DNA of 64,000 nt from Collimonas pratensis (GTDB lineage: Bacteria > Pseudomonadota > Gammaproteobacteria > Burkholderiales > Burkholderiaceae_D): positions 1 through 64,000 of the forward strand of contig NZ_CP013234.1 of the NCBI RefSeq assembly GCF_001584185.1, given 5' to 3'. Shown here one piece after another: positions 1 through 11,067 of the stretch. Position numbers and translations under genes: made by a program. Each line of letters begins with the position of its first letter. Position 1 is the first letter of the stretch. The notes below the pieces were generated by a model. That model saw nothing but the letters and a program-made list of their open reading frames with translations. It ran no database searches and was not told the DNA's origin.

Positions 1-1440
1 ATGGAAAATTTCTGGCAGAGCTGCTCTACCCAGTTGGAGCAGGAATTGACGCCTCAACAATTTAGCGCGTGGATAAAACCGCTGGCGCCCCTCGACTACG
101 AGGATGGTCGGTTGCGTATCGCCGCACCGAATCGCTTCAAGCTGGATTGGGTCAAAACGCAGTTTGCCAGCCGCATCACCACGCTGGCGCACCAATATTG
201 GGAAGCGCCGGTTGAAGTGGTGTTCGTGCTCGATCCGCGCAAGGCAGCCCCGGCGCCGTCCATGTCCAGCATGCCGGTGGCGCACGCCAACACTAATAAT
301 AGTAGCGAGCAGTCCGGCGCGATGTCGTCGGCTGCCGGCGGCGGCAGTTATGGCAACAGCAACTTCGACCGCCTGCCGGAAGTGCAGACCGAGAACACAG
401 CCGTCACCGCGCGGCGCGACCAGTCCCGTATCAATACGGCATTGAGTTTCGACAGTTTTGTTACCGGAAAAGCCAACCAGTTGGCACGCGCTGCAGCGAT
501 CCAGGTCGCCAATAATCCGGGCGTTTCCTACAATCCGCTATTCCTGTACGGTGGCGTCGGCCTCGGCAAAACCCATTTGATCCACGCCATCGGCAACCAG
601 CTGCTGGCCGACAATCCAAACTCCAAGATCCGCTACATCCACGCAGAACAGTACGTTCGCGACGTAGTGACTGCTTACCAACGCAAGGGTTTCGACGATT
701 TCAAGCGCTACTACCATTCGCTTGATCTGTTGCTGATTGACGACATCCAGTTCTTCGGCGGCAAGAGCCGCACCCAGGAAGAATTCTTCTACGCCTTCGA
801 AGCTTTGATTGCAGCGAAGAAACAAATCATCATCACCAGCGATACCTATCCAAAAGAAATCACCGGCATGGATGACCGCCTGATTTCGCGTTTCGACTCC
901 GGCCTGACGGTCGCCATCGAGCCGCCGGAACTGGAAATGCGGGTCGCGATCCTGCTTAAAAAAGCAGCATCCGAAGGCGTCACCTTCTCTGACGACGTGG
1001 CATTTTTTGTTGCCAAACACCTGCGTTCCAACGTCCGCGAACTGGAAGGCGCGCTGCGCAAGATTCTTGCTTACTCACGTTTCCATGGCAAAGACATCAG
1101 CATCGATGTTGTCAAGGATGCACTGAAAGATTTGCTCTCGGTACAGAACCGCCAGATCTCGGTAGAGAATATCCAGAAGACGGTTGCGGACTTCTTTAAC
1201 ATTAAAGTTGCCGATATGTACTCGAAAAAGCGGCCGGCGAATATCGCCCGTCCGCGCCAGATTGCGATGTACCTGGCCAAGGAATTGACCCAGAAAAGCC
1301 TGCCGGAAATCGGCGAACTGTTCGGCGGCCGCGACCACACCACGGTGTTGCATGCGGTCCGCAAGATCGCCGGCGACCGTACCAAGAATCCGGAATGCAA
1401 CCATGAATTGCATGTATTGGAGCAAACCCTGAAGGGGTGA
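1..1440 (+). CDS. dnaA: Chromosomal replication initiator DnaA
   Basis: This 479-residue protein is the ATP-dependent initiator that binds DnaA boxes and melts oriC. The N-terminal DnaB/DiaA-interaction domain occupies roughly residues 1-80, followed by a low-complexity Ser/Ala/Asn linker (about 85-140). The AAA+ core has Walker [10 protein letters not shown] near residue 185 and Walker [10 protein letters not shown] near 245. The C-terminal DNA-binding domain carries the DnaA signature [15 protein letters not shown] near residue 445. Length is normal for betaproteobacteria. It starts at base 1, the usual zero point of a finished chromosome, and is followed by dnaN and gyrB, the classical origin gene order. 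Confidence 0.99.
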   Translation: MENFWQSCSTQLEQELTPQQFSAWIKPLAPLDYEDGRLRIAAPNRFKLDWVKTQFASRITTLAHQYWEAPVEVVFVLDPRKAAPAPSMSSMPVAHANTNNSSEQSGAMSSAAGGGSYGNSNFDRLPEVQTENTAVTARRDQSRINTALSFDSFVTGKANQLARAAAIQVANNPGVSYNPLFLYGGVGLGKTHLIHAIGNQLLADNPNSKIRYIHAEQYVRDVVTAYQRKGFDDFKRYYHSLDLLLIDDIQFFGGKSRTQEEFFYAFEALIAAKKQIIITSDTYPKEITGMDDRLISRFDSGLTVAIEPPELEMRVAILLKKAASEGVTFSDDVAFFVAKHLRSNVRELEGALRKILAYSRFHGKDISIDVVKDALKDLLSVQNRQISVENIQKTVADFFNIKVADMYSKKRPANIARPRQIAMYLAKELTQKSLPEIGELFGGRDHTTVLHAVRKIAGDRTKNPECNHELHVLEQTLKG

Positions 1441-1767
1441 TTTCGGCCTGATTTCGGTCCGATTTTGACATTTCGGGCGATTGTGCACTTTGCCTGTCGC
1501 CCTGTGGATAAGTTTGTATAAGGTAATTTCAGCCTAATCTGAAAACTGTGGTTTTTTTGCTGATTTGGTTAAATCGCACGGATTGCTAATATGGCAACTT
1601 ACAATCGCAAAAAATCGTCACAGCGGCGCAGATTTCCGGCCCGGAGGGGTCCGTAGAGGGTCGATTTAAGTTACATTTACAGACTGCTTACCAAGCATTT
1701 AAACCCGTACGCATTCAGGCATACAGCAAGCAGCAATATTTGATTTTTAAATAACAAGGATATAGCT
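1441..1767. other. dnaA-dnaN intergenic region with one DnaA box
   Basis: No gene is visible in these 327 bases. A perfect TTATCCACA DnaA box lies on the minus strand (TGTGGATAA on the plus strand at 1503-1511), followed by AT-rich sequence. The stretch probably holds the dnaN promoter and may allow DnaA autoregulation or form part of the origin. One box alone does not define oriC, and the main cluster may lie upstream of dnaA, outside this window. Confidence 0.55.
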
Positions 1768-2874
1768 ATGCAATTGGTCAAAACCAACCGAGATACCCTT
1801 CTCCGGCCACTGCAGATCGTGAGCGGTATTGTCGAGCGTCGGCACACATTGCCGATTCTGGCCAATATCCTCATTCGCAAAGACGGCGAAAAGGTCTCTT
1901 TCCTGTCGACTGACATCGAAGTGCAAATCACCACCAACGCCAAGGTCGGCAGCGGCAGCGAAGTAGCGGCCACCACCGTCGCCGCGCGCAAGCTGCTCGA
2001 CATCCTGCGCGCCCTGCCAGACACCGGCGAAGTCTCGCTGACCCTGAGCAACAAGCGCATGACCGTGCAGTCCGGCAAGTCGCGTTTTGCGCTGCAAACC
2101 CTGGCCGCCGAAGAATTCCCGACAGTCGCCCAGGCAGACCATTACAACGCCACCGTCACCCTGCCGCAAAAGACGCTCAAGCACCTGTTCAACATGGTGC
2201 ACTTCTCGATGGCGCAACAGGATATCCGTTACTACCTGAACGGCCTGCTGCTGGTCCTCGACGGCAAGAACGTCATTGCGGTCGCCACCGACGGCCACCG
2301 TCTGGCGTTTTGCCAGGTCGCCACCGAGCAAGAGTTCGCGCGCCAGGAAGTCATCATCCCGCGCAAGACCATCATCGAACTGCAGCGTCTGCTGGAAGAA
2401 ACCGACGAACCGGTCCAGCTCGAAATCGCCAACAACCAGGTCAAGCTGTCGTTCGCCGATATCGAACTGATCTCCAAGCTGGTCGAAGGCAAGTTCCCCG
2501 ACTACACCCGCGTGGTGCCGAAGGGCTACAAGAACGACTTCACCATCAGCCGCGACCAGCTGCTGCGCTCCCTGCAACGCGCCGCCATCATGACCAGCGA
2601 CAAGTTCAAGGGCGTGCGCTGGGTAGTGACACCAGGCAGCCTCAAGATCAGCTCCACCAATGCCGACCAGGAAGAAGCGATCGAAGAACTGGAAATCGAC
2701 TACGGCGGCGATAGCGTCGACATCGGCTTCAACGTCACTTACCTGCTCGACGTCCTCAACAACCTCAAGGGCGACAACGTCAACATCGCCCTCGGCGACG
2801 CCAATTCCTCGGCACTGATCACCGTGCCGGAAAACGCCGATTTCAAGTACGTAGTAATGCCAATGCGAATCTAG
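1768..2874 (+). CDS. dnaN: DNA polymerase III subunit beta (sliding clamp)
   Basis: This 368-residue protein is the ring-shaped processivity clamp of the replicative polymerase. It begins with the typical MQLVKTNRDTLLRPLQIVSGIVE segment in which the clamp fold starts, and it ends in the conserved VVMPMRI that contributes to the protein-binding pocket. The length matches the three-domain clamp family. An AAGGA ribosome-binding site precedes the ATG at good spacing. It follows dnaA in the same direction, and three copies of a palindromic repeat separate it from gyrB. Confidence 0.99.
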   Translation: MQLVKTNRDTLLRPLQIVSGIVERRHTLPILANILIRKDGEKVSFLSTDIEVQITTNAKVGSGSEVAATTVAARKLLDILRALPDTGEVSLTLSNKRMTVQSGKSRFALQTLAAEEFPTVAQADHYNATVTLPQKTLKHLFNMVHFSMAQQDIRYYLNGLLLVLDGKNVIAVATDGHRLAFCQVATEQEFARQEVIIPRKTIIELQRLLEETDEPVQLEIANNQVKLSFADIELISKLVEGKFPDYTRVVPKGYKNDFTISRDQLLRSLQRAAIMTSDKFKGVRWVVTPGSLKISSTNADQEEAIEELEIDYGGDSVDIGFNVTYLLDVLNNLKGDNVNIALGDANSSALITVPENADFKYVVMPMRI

Positions 2875-2879
2875 CCGAT

Positions 2880-2999
2880 GTAGGGTGGGCACCTCGTGCC
2901 CACGCTGCAACGGCCTCCGGCACACCGCGTGGGCACAGGTGCCCACCCTACGGTTGCTGGTAAAAGCCGTAGGGTGGGCAAGCTTTTCTGCCCACGCGC
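2880..2999. repeat. Three GTAGGGTGGGCA palindromic repeat units
   Basis: Three copies of a REP-like unit lie between dnaN and gyrB: 2880-2905 direct, about 2926-2951 inverted, and 2969-2999 direct. Each consists of GTAGGGTGGGCA, a short variable loop, and TGCCCACGC, so each can fold into a hairpin. The first two form a larger inverted pair. The same unit recurs at 13554-13651, 16482-16510, 31072-31142 and 33815-33885, always between genes. Confidence 0.85.
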
Positions 3000-3061
3000 G
3001 TGCCCCCCAGCATTGCTTGTAAAAGTAGCATCCAGTCCCAATATATGTAGTTCCGAAGTAA

Positions 3062-5560
<2,499 letters not shown>

Positions 5561-5645
5561 TTTGTCGGATGACACGGAAAGTGAAATCTGTGCCAAGTAA
5601 GTGAAAAGTTAATGACGCAGATAGTGAAATAATCTTTGAAGCGGA

Positions 5646-5676
5646 AAGGTCAGCCTAAGTGGGTTGGCCTTTTTTT
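5646..5676 (+). terminator. Rho-independent terminator after gyrB
   Basis: A ten-base-pair stem (5646-5655 with 5662-5671, two of the pairs G-U) and a six-base loop run straight into a T-tract at 5670-5676. It lies about 90 bases beyond the gyrB stop codon, in the right orientation to end the dnaN/gyrB transcript. Confidence 0.85.
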
Positions 5677-5720
5677 GTGTCTACGACACAAAAAAGACAT
5701 CCGGCCAATTTTTAGCCTTG

Positions 5721-6179
5721 ATGGATACTAGAGAGAGTCGGATGCGTACGGGTCAAGCCTCTTCATTGATTAACGCAGTGTTTCCTGTTGACGCATCGGC
5801 ATTGCCTTTTACTAGAGCTATTGTCGCTGGATTATTGGTTTTTCAATATTCCTACCCTTTGTTAGTTGTCGTAGCTTTGTTTGCCATTATCCATGCGCTT
5901 CATGCGGTTGAGTGGATCAAGTCTAGATTTTCCAGTCAAGGTACATATGAGCTCCCCCCATTCCAATCGATTGCATTCCTTTTGCTGTCAATCGTAATTT
6001 TTCTGTTTTCGACAAGATGGGTAAATCAGGATTTTTCTGAAAAGCTGTGGCCAGCCAAGGTATATCGCCTAGCACATGTGTTGGACTTCGATGCAAAATA
6101 CGAATGCAAGAATCTACGGCCCGGGCTCGCGGTTGTATTCCTGGGGCCGGAACAGGCGCGAGTTCTTGTTGATACTTAA
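5721..6179 (+). CDS. Small hypothetical membrane protein
   Basis: I do not recognise this gene. From the ATG at 5721 it encodes about 152 residues, with hydrophobic segments near residues 28-45, 46-62 and 83-103 that look like membrane helices, and a polar C-terminal tail with one cysteine. A second possible ATG at 5742 is preceded by AGAGAGAG and could be the true start. Base composition is more AT-rich than in gyrB and flanking metabolic genes, fitting accessory DNA. An open frame upstream of 5721 runs through the gyrB terminator and is unlikely to be translated. Confidence 0.5.
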   Translation: MDTRESRMRTGQASSLINAVFPVDASALPFTRAIVAGLLVFQYSYPLLVVVALFAIIHALHAVEWIKSRFSSQGTYELPPFQSIAFLLLSIVIFLFSTRWVNQDFSEKLWPAKVYRLAHVLDFDAKYECKNLRPGLAVVFLGPEQARVLVDT

Positions 6180-6480
6180 GACGCCAATCTGGGGTATCGA
6201 CTGATGCTCCACAGAACGGGGCAAGCCGCAAGGTTTGTCCCGTTTTACATAGTGGCCTCCTCTTTTCTGCGACGCTTCAATCGCCTGAAGGATTCAGGCC
6301 GTTTTTCTGATTGTGCTTCCCGCATTCCAAGGAGGTCTCTAATCATTCTGACTTTCACGGGGCTAATGCTTGGCACCTCATCGCGAAGATCCTTGAGCAG
6401 CCAATACGCTACCGGAAAATTGAAAAATTAAATTGTTATAGCCCGAATAGAATTTTTAGCGTTAATTCTTTTTCATTCGA
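6180..6480. other. AT-rich stretch without a supported gene
   Basis: This segment is AT-rich and contains only short, unconvincing reading frames with no recognisable motif or good ribosome-binding site. It separates the small membrane protein from the decayed thymidylate-synthase-like remnant and looks like degraded accessory sequence. Confidence 0.5.
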
Positions 6481-6822
6481 TTCATTGTTCATTTTTGGAG
6501 GCTAACTCGCAGTAATGATCTCTATCTTGGAACTCCCCATAATGTCGTTCAATTCACGTGCTTGCAAGAAATTATGGCAGGTTGGCTAGGTATAGAGGTC
6601 GGCTCATATGTCCAGATATGTGACAGTTTGCATCTTTACGAGCATGATCTAGCACATTTTACTGTCTCGTTGCAGGTGCCGTCTGTGAGGAATACTGATA
6701 CGCTCGCATTACCCAAAAAAGATTTCGACTGCACCGTCGCGATGCCCTGCAGACGGTTGAGGCATTCATCCCTTCTACCATTGAGCCGCAGGTAAAAGAA
6801 ATTTTCTCCACTAACTATTTAT
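6481..6822 (+). pseudogene. Remnant of a thymidylate-synthase-like gene
   Basis: Reading the plus strand in one frame from about 6505 gives a peptide containing RSNDLYLGTPHN, NVVQFTCLQEIMAGWLG, VGSYVQICDSLHLYEHDL. This closely resembles the part of ThyA-family proteins in which Asn and the Asp/His/Tyr residues contact the nucleotide (compare SDSLHLYEHDL). Near 6740 the recognisable frame appears to shift, because a second frame then reads DALQTVEAFIPSTIEPQVKEIF up to a stop near 6820. The N-terminal catalytic-cysteine part is missing. I infer a truncated, frameshifted relic of a horizontally acquired gene. The family assignment rests on remembered motif similarity. Confidence 0.5.
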
Positions 6823-6901
6823 TCTCCAGTTAACTTCGATGGTCAGCAGAGCGTCCAGGAAACGCCAGCCAAAATCGACGCGATGAAACAAGTAGCCTAA
6901 A

Positions 6902-6921
6902 TCCCTACAAAAAAATAGGGA
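6902..6921. promoter_or_regulatory. Inverted repeat upstream of the abiE operon
   Basis: TCCCTA (6902-6907) and TAGGGA (6916-6921) flank an A-rich spacer just upstream of the abiE promoter. Known AbiEi antitoxins autorepress by binding inverted repeats in their promoter regions, so this is a plausible operator. That assignment is inference. Confidence 0.4.
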
Positions 6922-6934
6922 AAGAGGATACATA

Positions 6935-6963
6935 TTGAATTTTTGGCATTGTGGATTTATACT
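6935..6963 (+). promoter_or_regulatory. Sigma-70 promoter of the abiE operon
   Basis: TTGAAT (6935-6940) and TATACT (6958-6963) are spaced by 17 bases. The predicted start site would be about 40 bases upstream of the antitoxin ATG at 7008. Confidence 0.6.
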
Positions 6964-7007
6964 AAGTCTACCAATTCCCTACTTTAAAATCGGGTTGAAG
7001 GTGACTT

Positions 7008-7565
7008 ATGAAGAAAATCGAATTGATCCACAAACTCTTGGAGCTCGATAGGCGCGGGGTATATGTCCTGGCCCGGCGCGACATCGAGAAGCTCTTTCCC
7101 GACGAGAGCGAGAAGGCGATGGAGAAGTCCTTGCAGCGGATGGTCGCCGACGGCCTCCTGCAGCGAGTGGCCAAGGGGCTCTACCTGAACCCGGCCGCGA
7201 CGAGCAAGAACCGCTGGATCGCCGAAGAGATCGCCAGGGCGCTGCGCCCTGGATGCCTCTCCTATGTCAGCCTAGAGTCGATCCTGTCCGAGTATGGGGC
7301 CATCTCGCAGATTCCGATCAACCGGATGACGGTGATGACGACGGGGAAGAGCGGCGTGGTCGACACCCCCTACGGGACGATCGAGTTCACGCACACCAAG
7401 CGCCGCGCCGCAGAGATCATCAAGCGCACGATGCAGGCCAAGGGCCGGCCGCTTCGCATCGCCACTAAGCAAGCGGCGATCCGGGATCTCTTGCGCGTGG
7501 GCCGCAACGCCAACATGATCGATCGCAGCGAGCTCGAGGACGAGCTGCAAGGAGAAAACGCATGA
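7008..7565 (+). CDS. abiEi: Type IV toxin-antitoxin antitoxin AbiEi
   Basis: This 185-residue protein resembles the AbiEi/DUF6088 antitoxins. A winged helix-turn-helix occupies the first 60 residues (MKKIELIHKLLELDRRGVYV through a DGLLQRVAKGLYLNP wing). It is followed by the domain containing YVSLESILSEYGAISQIPINRMTVMTTGKSG. In this family the antitoxin represses its own operon and counteracts the nucleotidyltransferase toxin without forming a stable complex. The ATG has a GAAGGTGA ribosome-binding site. Its end overlaps the start of the toxin gene by four bases (ATGA), which implies translational coupling. Codon use is markedly GC-rich compared with the AT-rich DNA just upstream, which suggests acquisition. 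Confidence 0.9.
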   Translation: MKKIELIHKLLELDRRGVYVLARRDIEKLFPDESEKAMEKSLQRMVADGLLQRVAKGLYLNPAATSKNRWIAEEIARALRPGCLSYVSLESILSEYGAISQIPINRMTVMTTGKSGVVDTPYGTIEFTHTKRRAAEIIKRTMQAKGRPLRIATKQAAIRDLLRVGRNANMIDRSELEDELQGENA

Positions 7566-8494
7566 GCGAGGACCAGCAGGATTTCAACGCGCTTGTCGAC
7601 CTGGCCATGGCCAACCCGGGGCTATCGGCGATGCGGCCGGTGGTGGAGAAAGAGCTGCTGCACTACGAGATCTTCCAGGCGCTCGATGCCGAGGGGCTGC
7701 TCAAAGGGTTGGTGTTCCAAGGCGGCACCTCGCTGCGGCTGTGCCGCGGGTCGGATCGGTTCAGCGAGGACCTCGATTTCGCTGGCGGCAAGGACTTTTC
7801 GGCCGACAGTATGCAGAAGATCAAGGAGTGCGTGGAGAAGCGCATCGGCGAGCGCTTCGGCCTGAAAGTTACGGTCAACAACAAGCCGGCCAAGGTCGGC
7901 GACGACGGGATCAAGCATGTCCGCGTCGACAAGTGGTGGATTTCGATCGAGACCTCACCGGAAAATTCCGCGATGCCGGGACAGAAGATCAAGCTGGAGA
8001 TCGCGAGCATCCCTGCCTACACCCGTGAGCTGCTGCCGCTTCGGGCCAACTACGACTTCCTGGGCGGCATGCCCGTGGTGCTGGTCAACGCTGAATCGCT
8101 CGATGAGATCATGGCGGACAAAGTGCTGGCGTTTCCGACCTCGCTTCTGGACAACCAAGGTCAACCGGTGGGACTTGACTCGGCCAAGATCCGCCACCGC
8201 GACATCTGGGATCTGGCGTGGATGGCGACGCGCGGCGCCAAGCTGGTCCCGGAGCTGGTGCTCTCCAAGATCGAGGACTACGGTGTGGTGGACTACCCCG
8301 GGCTGTTGGAGGCCGCGATCAAGCAAATCCCGCAGATCGTCAAGAGCCCTCAGTTCCAGGCGCAGATGATGCGCTTCATCGATTCGTCAACGGTCGCCAG
8401 GACGCTGGCCACCGACGGCTACGCCGACTACCTTGTGATGTCGGTTGGAGGTTTATTTGCCCAGATGCAGGCAGCGCTTTTCAAGAGGGGCTAA
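7562..8494 (+). CDS. abiEii: Type IV toxin AbiEii, nucleotidyltransferase
   Basis: This 310-residue protein belongs to the AbiEii/AbiGii toxin family. The N-terminal half has the DNA-polymerase-beta-type nucleotidyltransferase motif GGTSLRLCRGSDRFSEDLDF (about residues 54-73), with the acidic pair that binds metal. A conserved patch follows, with KVLAFPTSL and RHRDIWDLAWM around residues 195-225. Characterised members transfer nucleotides to tRNA or other acceptors and arrest growth; phage abortive infection is the best-known effect. It is the second gene of a two-gene operon with the antitoxin and shares its high-GC codon use. No catalytic residue of the family appears missing. Confidence 0.9.
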   Translation: MSEDQQDFNALVDLAMANPGLSAMRPVVEKELLHYEIFQALDAEGLLKGLVFQGGTSLRLCRGSDRFSEDLDFAGGKDFSADSMQKIKECVEKRIGERFGLKVTVNNKPAKVGDDGIKHVRVDKWWISIETSPENSAMPGQKIKLEIASIPAYTRELLPLRANYDFLGGMPVVLVNAESLDEIMADKVLAFPTSLLDNQGQPVGLDSAKIRHRDIWDLAWMATRGAKLVPELVLSKIEDYGVVDYPGLLEAAIKQIPQIVKSPQFQAQMMRFIDSSTVARTLATDGYADYLVMSVGGLFAQMQAALFKRG

Positions 8495-8520
8495 ATATTT
8501 GGACGGGAAAACTGCGTTAT

Positions 8521-8611
8521 TTTCTATATGCGTCGACACCCATATGTATAAAAAAACGACTTTTCTATACATATTCAAATTGATATGTATAGAAAGTTGC
8601 TTTCTATATGC
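8521..8611. repeat. AT-rich inverted repeat flanked by a direct repeat, after abiEii
   Basis: A perfect 13-base inverted repeat (8562-8574 and 8583-8595) flanks an 8-base spacer, making a nearly continuous 34-base palindrome. The 11-mer TTTCTATATGC occurs on either side, at 8521-8531 and 8601-8611. The structure sits at the downstream edge of the AbiE module. It has no T-tract and so is not a standard terminator. It might mark the end of a former mobile segment. Confidence 0.6.
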
Positions 8612-8614
8612 ACA

Positions 8615-9547
8615 TCACGAATGGGGATAATCCACCTCTCGCGCATAACGCGTCGGCGCCAATCCCACATGCCGCGTGAACGCAACGCTGAACGCGCTTG
8701 CAGAACCATAGCCAACCCGTTCAGCCACTTCAGCAACGCCTCCTTCCTTCCGCCGCAGCAGATCCTTGGCCATCGCCATGCGCCAGGCCAGCAGATAGGC
8801 CATCGGCGCGATGCCCACCGCGCGGCTGAAGCGCTCGAAGAACGCCGAGCGCGACAGCGCCGCCTCTTTCGCCAGCTGCGCCACCGTCCAGGGCCGGGTC
8901 ATGCTCTCGTGCATGCGCCGTATCGCCACCGCGAGGCGTTCGTCGGCCAGCCCGCGCAACAGGCCGGGCGAGGCTGCCGTTCCCGCGGCGGAGCGCAGGG
9001 CTTCGATGAGCAGCACCTCCAGCAGGCGCGCCAGGATGACTTCACGCCCGGGCCGCTGCACGCGGGATTCGTCTCCTACCAGCTGCACGAGTGTGGTCAG
9101 CCTGTTGCTAAGCTCGCTGGTCAGCCTATCTTCGCCGCGTACGTGCAACAGCTGCGGCAGCAGCGACACCAGCAAGGCCGCGTCGGGCGAGCCGAAGACG
9201 CAGTAGCCGATCAGCATCTGCACGTCAGGCGGCCCGCTTTGTGTGCCTAGCCTGAACTCGCCATGGGGCAGCGCGACGGGTTCGCTATTGAAGTCCTCCG
9301 CTACCGGCGCGAAGCTGGACATCGTGAAGCCATACGCCGCGGGGATCAGGACAAAGTCGCCCTTCTTCAGGTCGATCGGCTCCTGGCCGTCGGCTGCCAG
9401 GCGGCAGGCGCCGTCGAGGACCACGCCGTAGAACGGTTGCCCGGCTTCCGAGCGGCGCACCCGCCAGGGGCCTGCGGCGCTGACGAATTTCGAGAACTTG
9501 GCTTGCGGTTGGAGCAGTGTGACAACTTCCGCGAGGGGATCGACCAT
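8615..9547 (-). CDS. AraC-family regulator with N-terminal cupin
   Basis: This 310-residue transcription factor has a cupin-like ligand-sensing half (AraC_binding/cupin_6 type, about residues 1-190, including RSEAGQPFYGVVLDGACRL). Its C-terminal domain is a double helix-turn-helix: SRSAFFERFSRAVGIAPMAYL near residue 230 and VGYGSASAFSVAFTRHVGLAPTRY near 280. It is divergent from the short-chain dehydrogenase at 9649 with about 100 bases between them, the usual arrangement for an AraC-type activator and its target. The inducer is unknown. Confidence 0.9.
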   Translation of the reverse strand: MVDPLAEVVTLLQPQAKFSKFVSAAGPWRVRRSEAGQPFYGVVLDGACRLAADGQEPIDLKKGDFVLIPAAYGFTMSSFAPVAEDFNSEPVALPHGEFRLGTQSGPPDVQMLIGYCVFGSPDAALLVSLLPQLLHVRGEDRLTSELSNRLTTLVQLVGDESRVQRPGREVILARLLEVLLIEALRSAAGTAASPGLLRGLADERLAVAIRRMHESMTRPWTVAQLAKEAALSRSAFFERFSRAVGIAPMAYLLAWRMAMAKDLLRRKEGGVAEVAERVGYGSASAFSVAFTRHVGLAPTRYAREVDYPHS

Positions 9548-9648
9548 GACTGGACTCCTGCTAATGGAACATGGACTCCTGATTGTAGTACGTCCGGTTG
9601 CGGGCCGCTATAGTCAATGTACCGCACACCAACTACAGGAGTCCCCCC

Positions 9649-10392
9649 ATGAAAACCGTCCTCATCACCGGCTGCTCATCTGGTTTCGGCCTCGAAACCG
9701 CCCAATATTTCCTCGACCGCGATTGGCAAGTCATCGCCACCATGCGCACCCCGCGCGAAGACCTGCTGCCGCGCTCCGAGCGTTTGCGCGTGCTCGCCCT
9801 CGACGTCACCGATGCCGACAGCATCCGCCGGGCCGTGGCGGAGGCCGGACCTATCGATGTCCTGGTCAACAACGCCGGCATCGGCATGCTGGGCGCCCTC
9901 GAAGGCACCACGATGGAAACCGCCCGCGACGTCTTCGAGACCAACACCCTGGGCACGATGGCGATGACTCAGGCGGTGCTGCCGCAGTTTCGGCAACGCC
10001 AGGCCGGCGTTATCGTCAACGTCACCTCGAGCGTGACCTTGAGGGCGCTGCCCCTGCTCTCCGTGTACACCGCTAGCAAGGCGGCCATCAACGCCTTCAC
10101 CGAGTCGCTGGCGCTGGAACTCAGGCAATTCAATGTGCGGGTGAGCCTGGTGCTGCCGGGACGGGCGCCAGAGACGCGCTTCGGTGAAAACGCCCAGCCC
10201 CGGATGCAGAGCGGCATCCCCGAGGCTTACGCCGATTTGGCAAAGAGCGTGTTTGCGGGATGGGGGCAGTCGTCTGCTGTTACGCGGGCGCAGGATGTGG
10301 CGGAAGCGGTGTGGCGTGCGGCGAACGATCCGACGAGTCCGGTTCGTATTGTTGCCGGGGCGGATGCTGTGGCGTTGGCTGAGTCGTGTTGA
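9649..10392 (+). CDS. Short-chain dehydrogenase/reductase
   Basis: This is a 247-residue classical SDR. The nucleotide-binding TGCSSGFG motif is at residues 7-14, NNAG near 80, and the catalytic Ser-Tyr-Lys set appears as VTSSV and YTASK around residues 127-145. The chosen ATG at 9649 gives the usual MKTVLITG start and has an AGGAG ribosome-binding site; an upstream in-frame start would add an unlikely leader. The substrate cannot be read from sequence. The divergent AraC gene is the probable regulator. Confidence 0.92.
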   Translation: MKTVLITGCSSGFGLETAQYFLDRDWQVIATMRTPREDLLPRSERLRVLALDVTDADSIRRAVAEAGPIDVLVNNAGIGMLGALEGTTMETARDVFETNTLGTMAMTQAVLPQFRQRQAGVIVNVTSSVTLRALPLLSVYTASKAAINAFTESLALELRQFNVRVSLVLPGRAPETRFGENAQPRMQSGIPEAYADLAKSVFAGWGQSSAVTRAQDVAEAVWRAANDPTSPVRIVAGADAVALAESC

Positions 10393-10409
10393 TCTCGGAG
10401 GCCGGGTAT

Positions 10410-10793
10410 TTAGTGCTTGTTTCGGAACTCGCCTTCTAGCCCTTTGCAATTATCTTGCCGGCATTTGTACCAAGCTACGTCATCAAAGGAACATTCACCA
10501 TTTAAATTGTCCATTGTGAATTCACAATCTGTAAATTCGCATTCGACAAATTTGGACCCCGAGAATGCGGTGCCGCGAAATGTGCAACCCTTGAACTTCA
10601 CTTGTACAAGGATGGCGAGGTTGAAGATTCCCCAATACCATTCGCAATTTTCAAATGTGCAGCCGACAAAAATCGAGTCAATGCTACCGCCCTGGCTATT
10701 TATGTGAGCGAAATCGCAGTAGCGAAAGGCGCAATCTTCCCAACTGGCGGGTTTGGTTAAACGAGATTCAAATCTTTCGGCCTCAAACAGCAT
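10410..10793 (-). CDS. Pentapeptide-repeat protein
   Basis: This 127-residue protein is built largely of A(D/N)LXX-like five-residue repeats (for example FRYCDFAHI, VGCTFENCEW, FKGCTFRGTAFSGSKFVECEFTDCEF), which form a right-handed quadrilateral beta-helix. Some members mimic DNA and protect gyrase; others have no known role. Unusually for the family it is rich in cysteine and aromatic residues. A 16-base perfect palindrome sits 30 bases upstream of its ATG, in the region shared with the divergent HTH gene at 11068. Confidence 0.85.
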   Translation of the reverse strand: MLFEAERFESRLTKPASWEDCAFRYCDFAHINSQGGSIDSIFVGCTFENCEWYWGIFNLAILVQVKFKGCTFRGTAFSGSKFVECEFTDCEFTMDNLNGECSFDDVAWYKCRQDNCKGLEGEFRNKH

Positions 10794-10822
10794 ATTGGAG
10801 TGATATTCAAGTGTAAATTTTG

Positions 10823-10838
10823 ATCGGGTATACCCGAT
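10823..10838. promoter_or_regulatory. 16-bp perfect palindrome, candidate operator
   Basis: ATCGGGTATACCCGAT is perfectly self-complementary. Its half-site CGGGTATA recurs in CCGGGTATAG at 11016-11025 and 11049-11058, just ahead of the HTH gene at 11068. This suggests that protein binds all three places and controls both divergent genes. Confidence 0.6.
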
Positions 10839-11000
10839 ACATTTATGTGATATTGATCGTTTATAGGCGATTGATGAAATATTTCCGGTTGTCTTATCTA
10901 TTCACATGCATGGATTAAAAAAAGAGGGGGGCGGCGTGGTTTACAACAAACTGGTTAAACCCGATTCAATTTATTGTATTGAACGGCTGTAAGCAGTAAG

Positions 11001-11058
11001 ATTAATATAAATTGACCGGGTATAGCCATTCAATTTATATTAATTCAACCGGGTATAG
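11001..11058. promoter_or_regulatory. Inverted repeat and two CCGGGTATAG half-sites ahead of the HTH/Fic operon
   Basis: ATTAATATAAATTGA (11001-11015) is the exact reverse complement of 11030-11044. The 14-base interval and the bases beyond the second arm each carry CCGGGTATAG (11016-11025 and 11049-11058). The last half-site ends 9 bases before the ATG at 11068. The arrangement looks like a strong autoregulatory operator overlapping the promoter and ribosome-binding region. Confidence 0.6.
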
Positions 11059-11067
11059 ACTATCAAA

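Noticed and set aside
1747..2946. Minus-strand frame of 399 codons over dnaN
   Set aside because: Shadow of dnaN; no ribosome-binding site and no motif.
6204..6505. Two overlapping small frames downstream of the membrane protein gene
   Set aside because: Short, without good ribosome-binding sites or motifs. They lie in what looks like decayed DNA.
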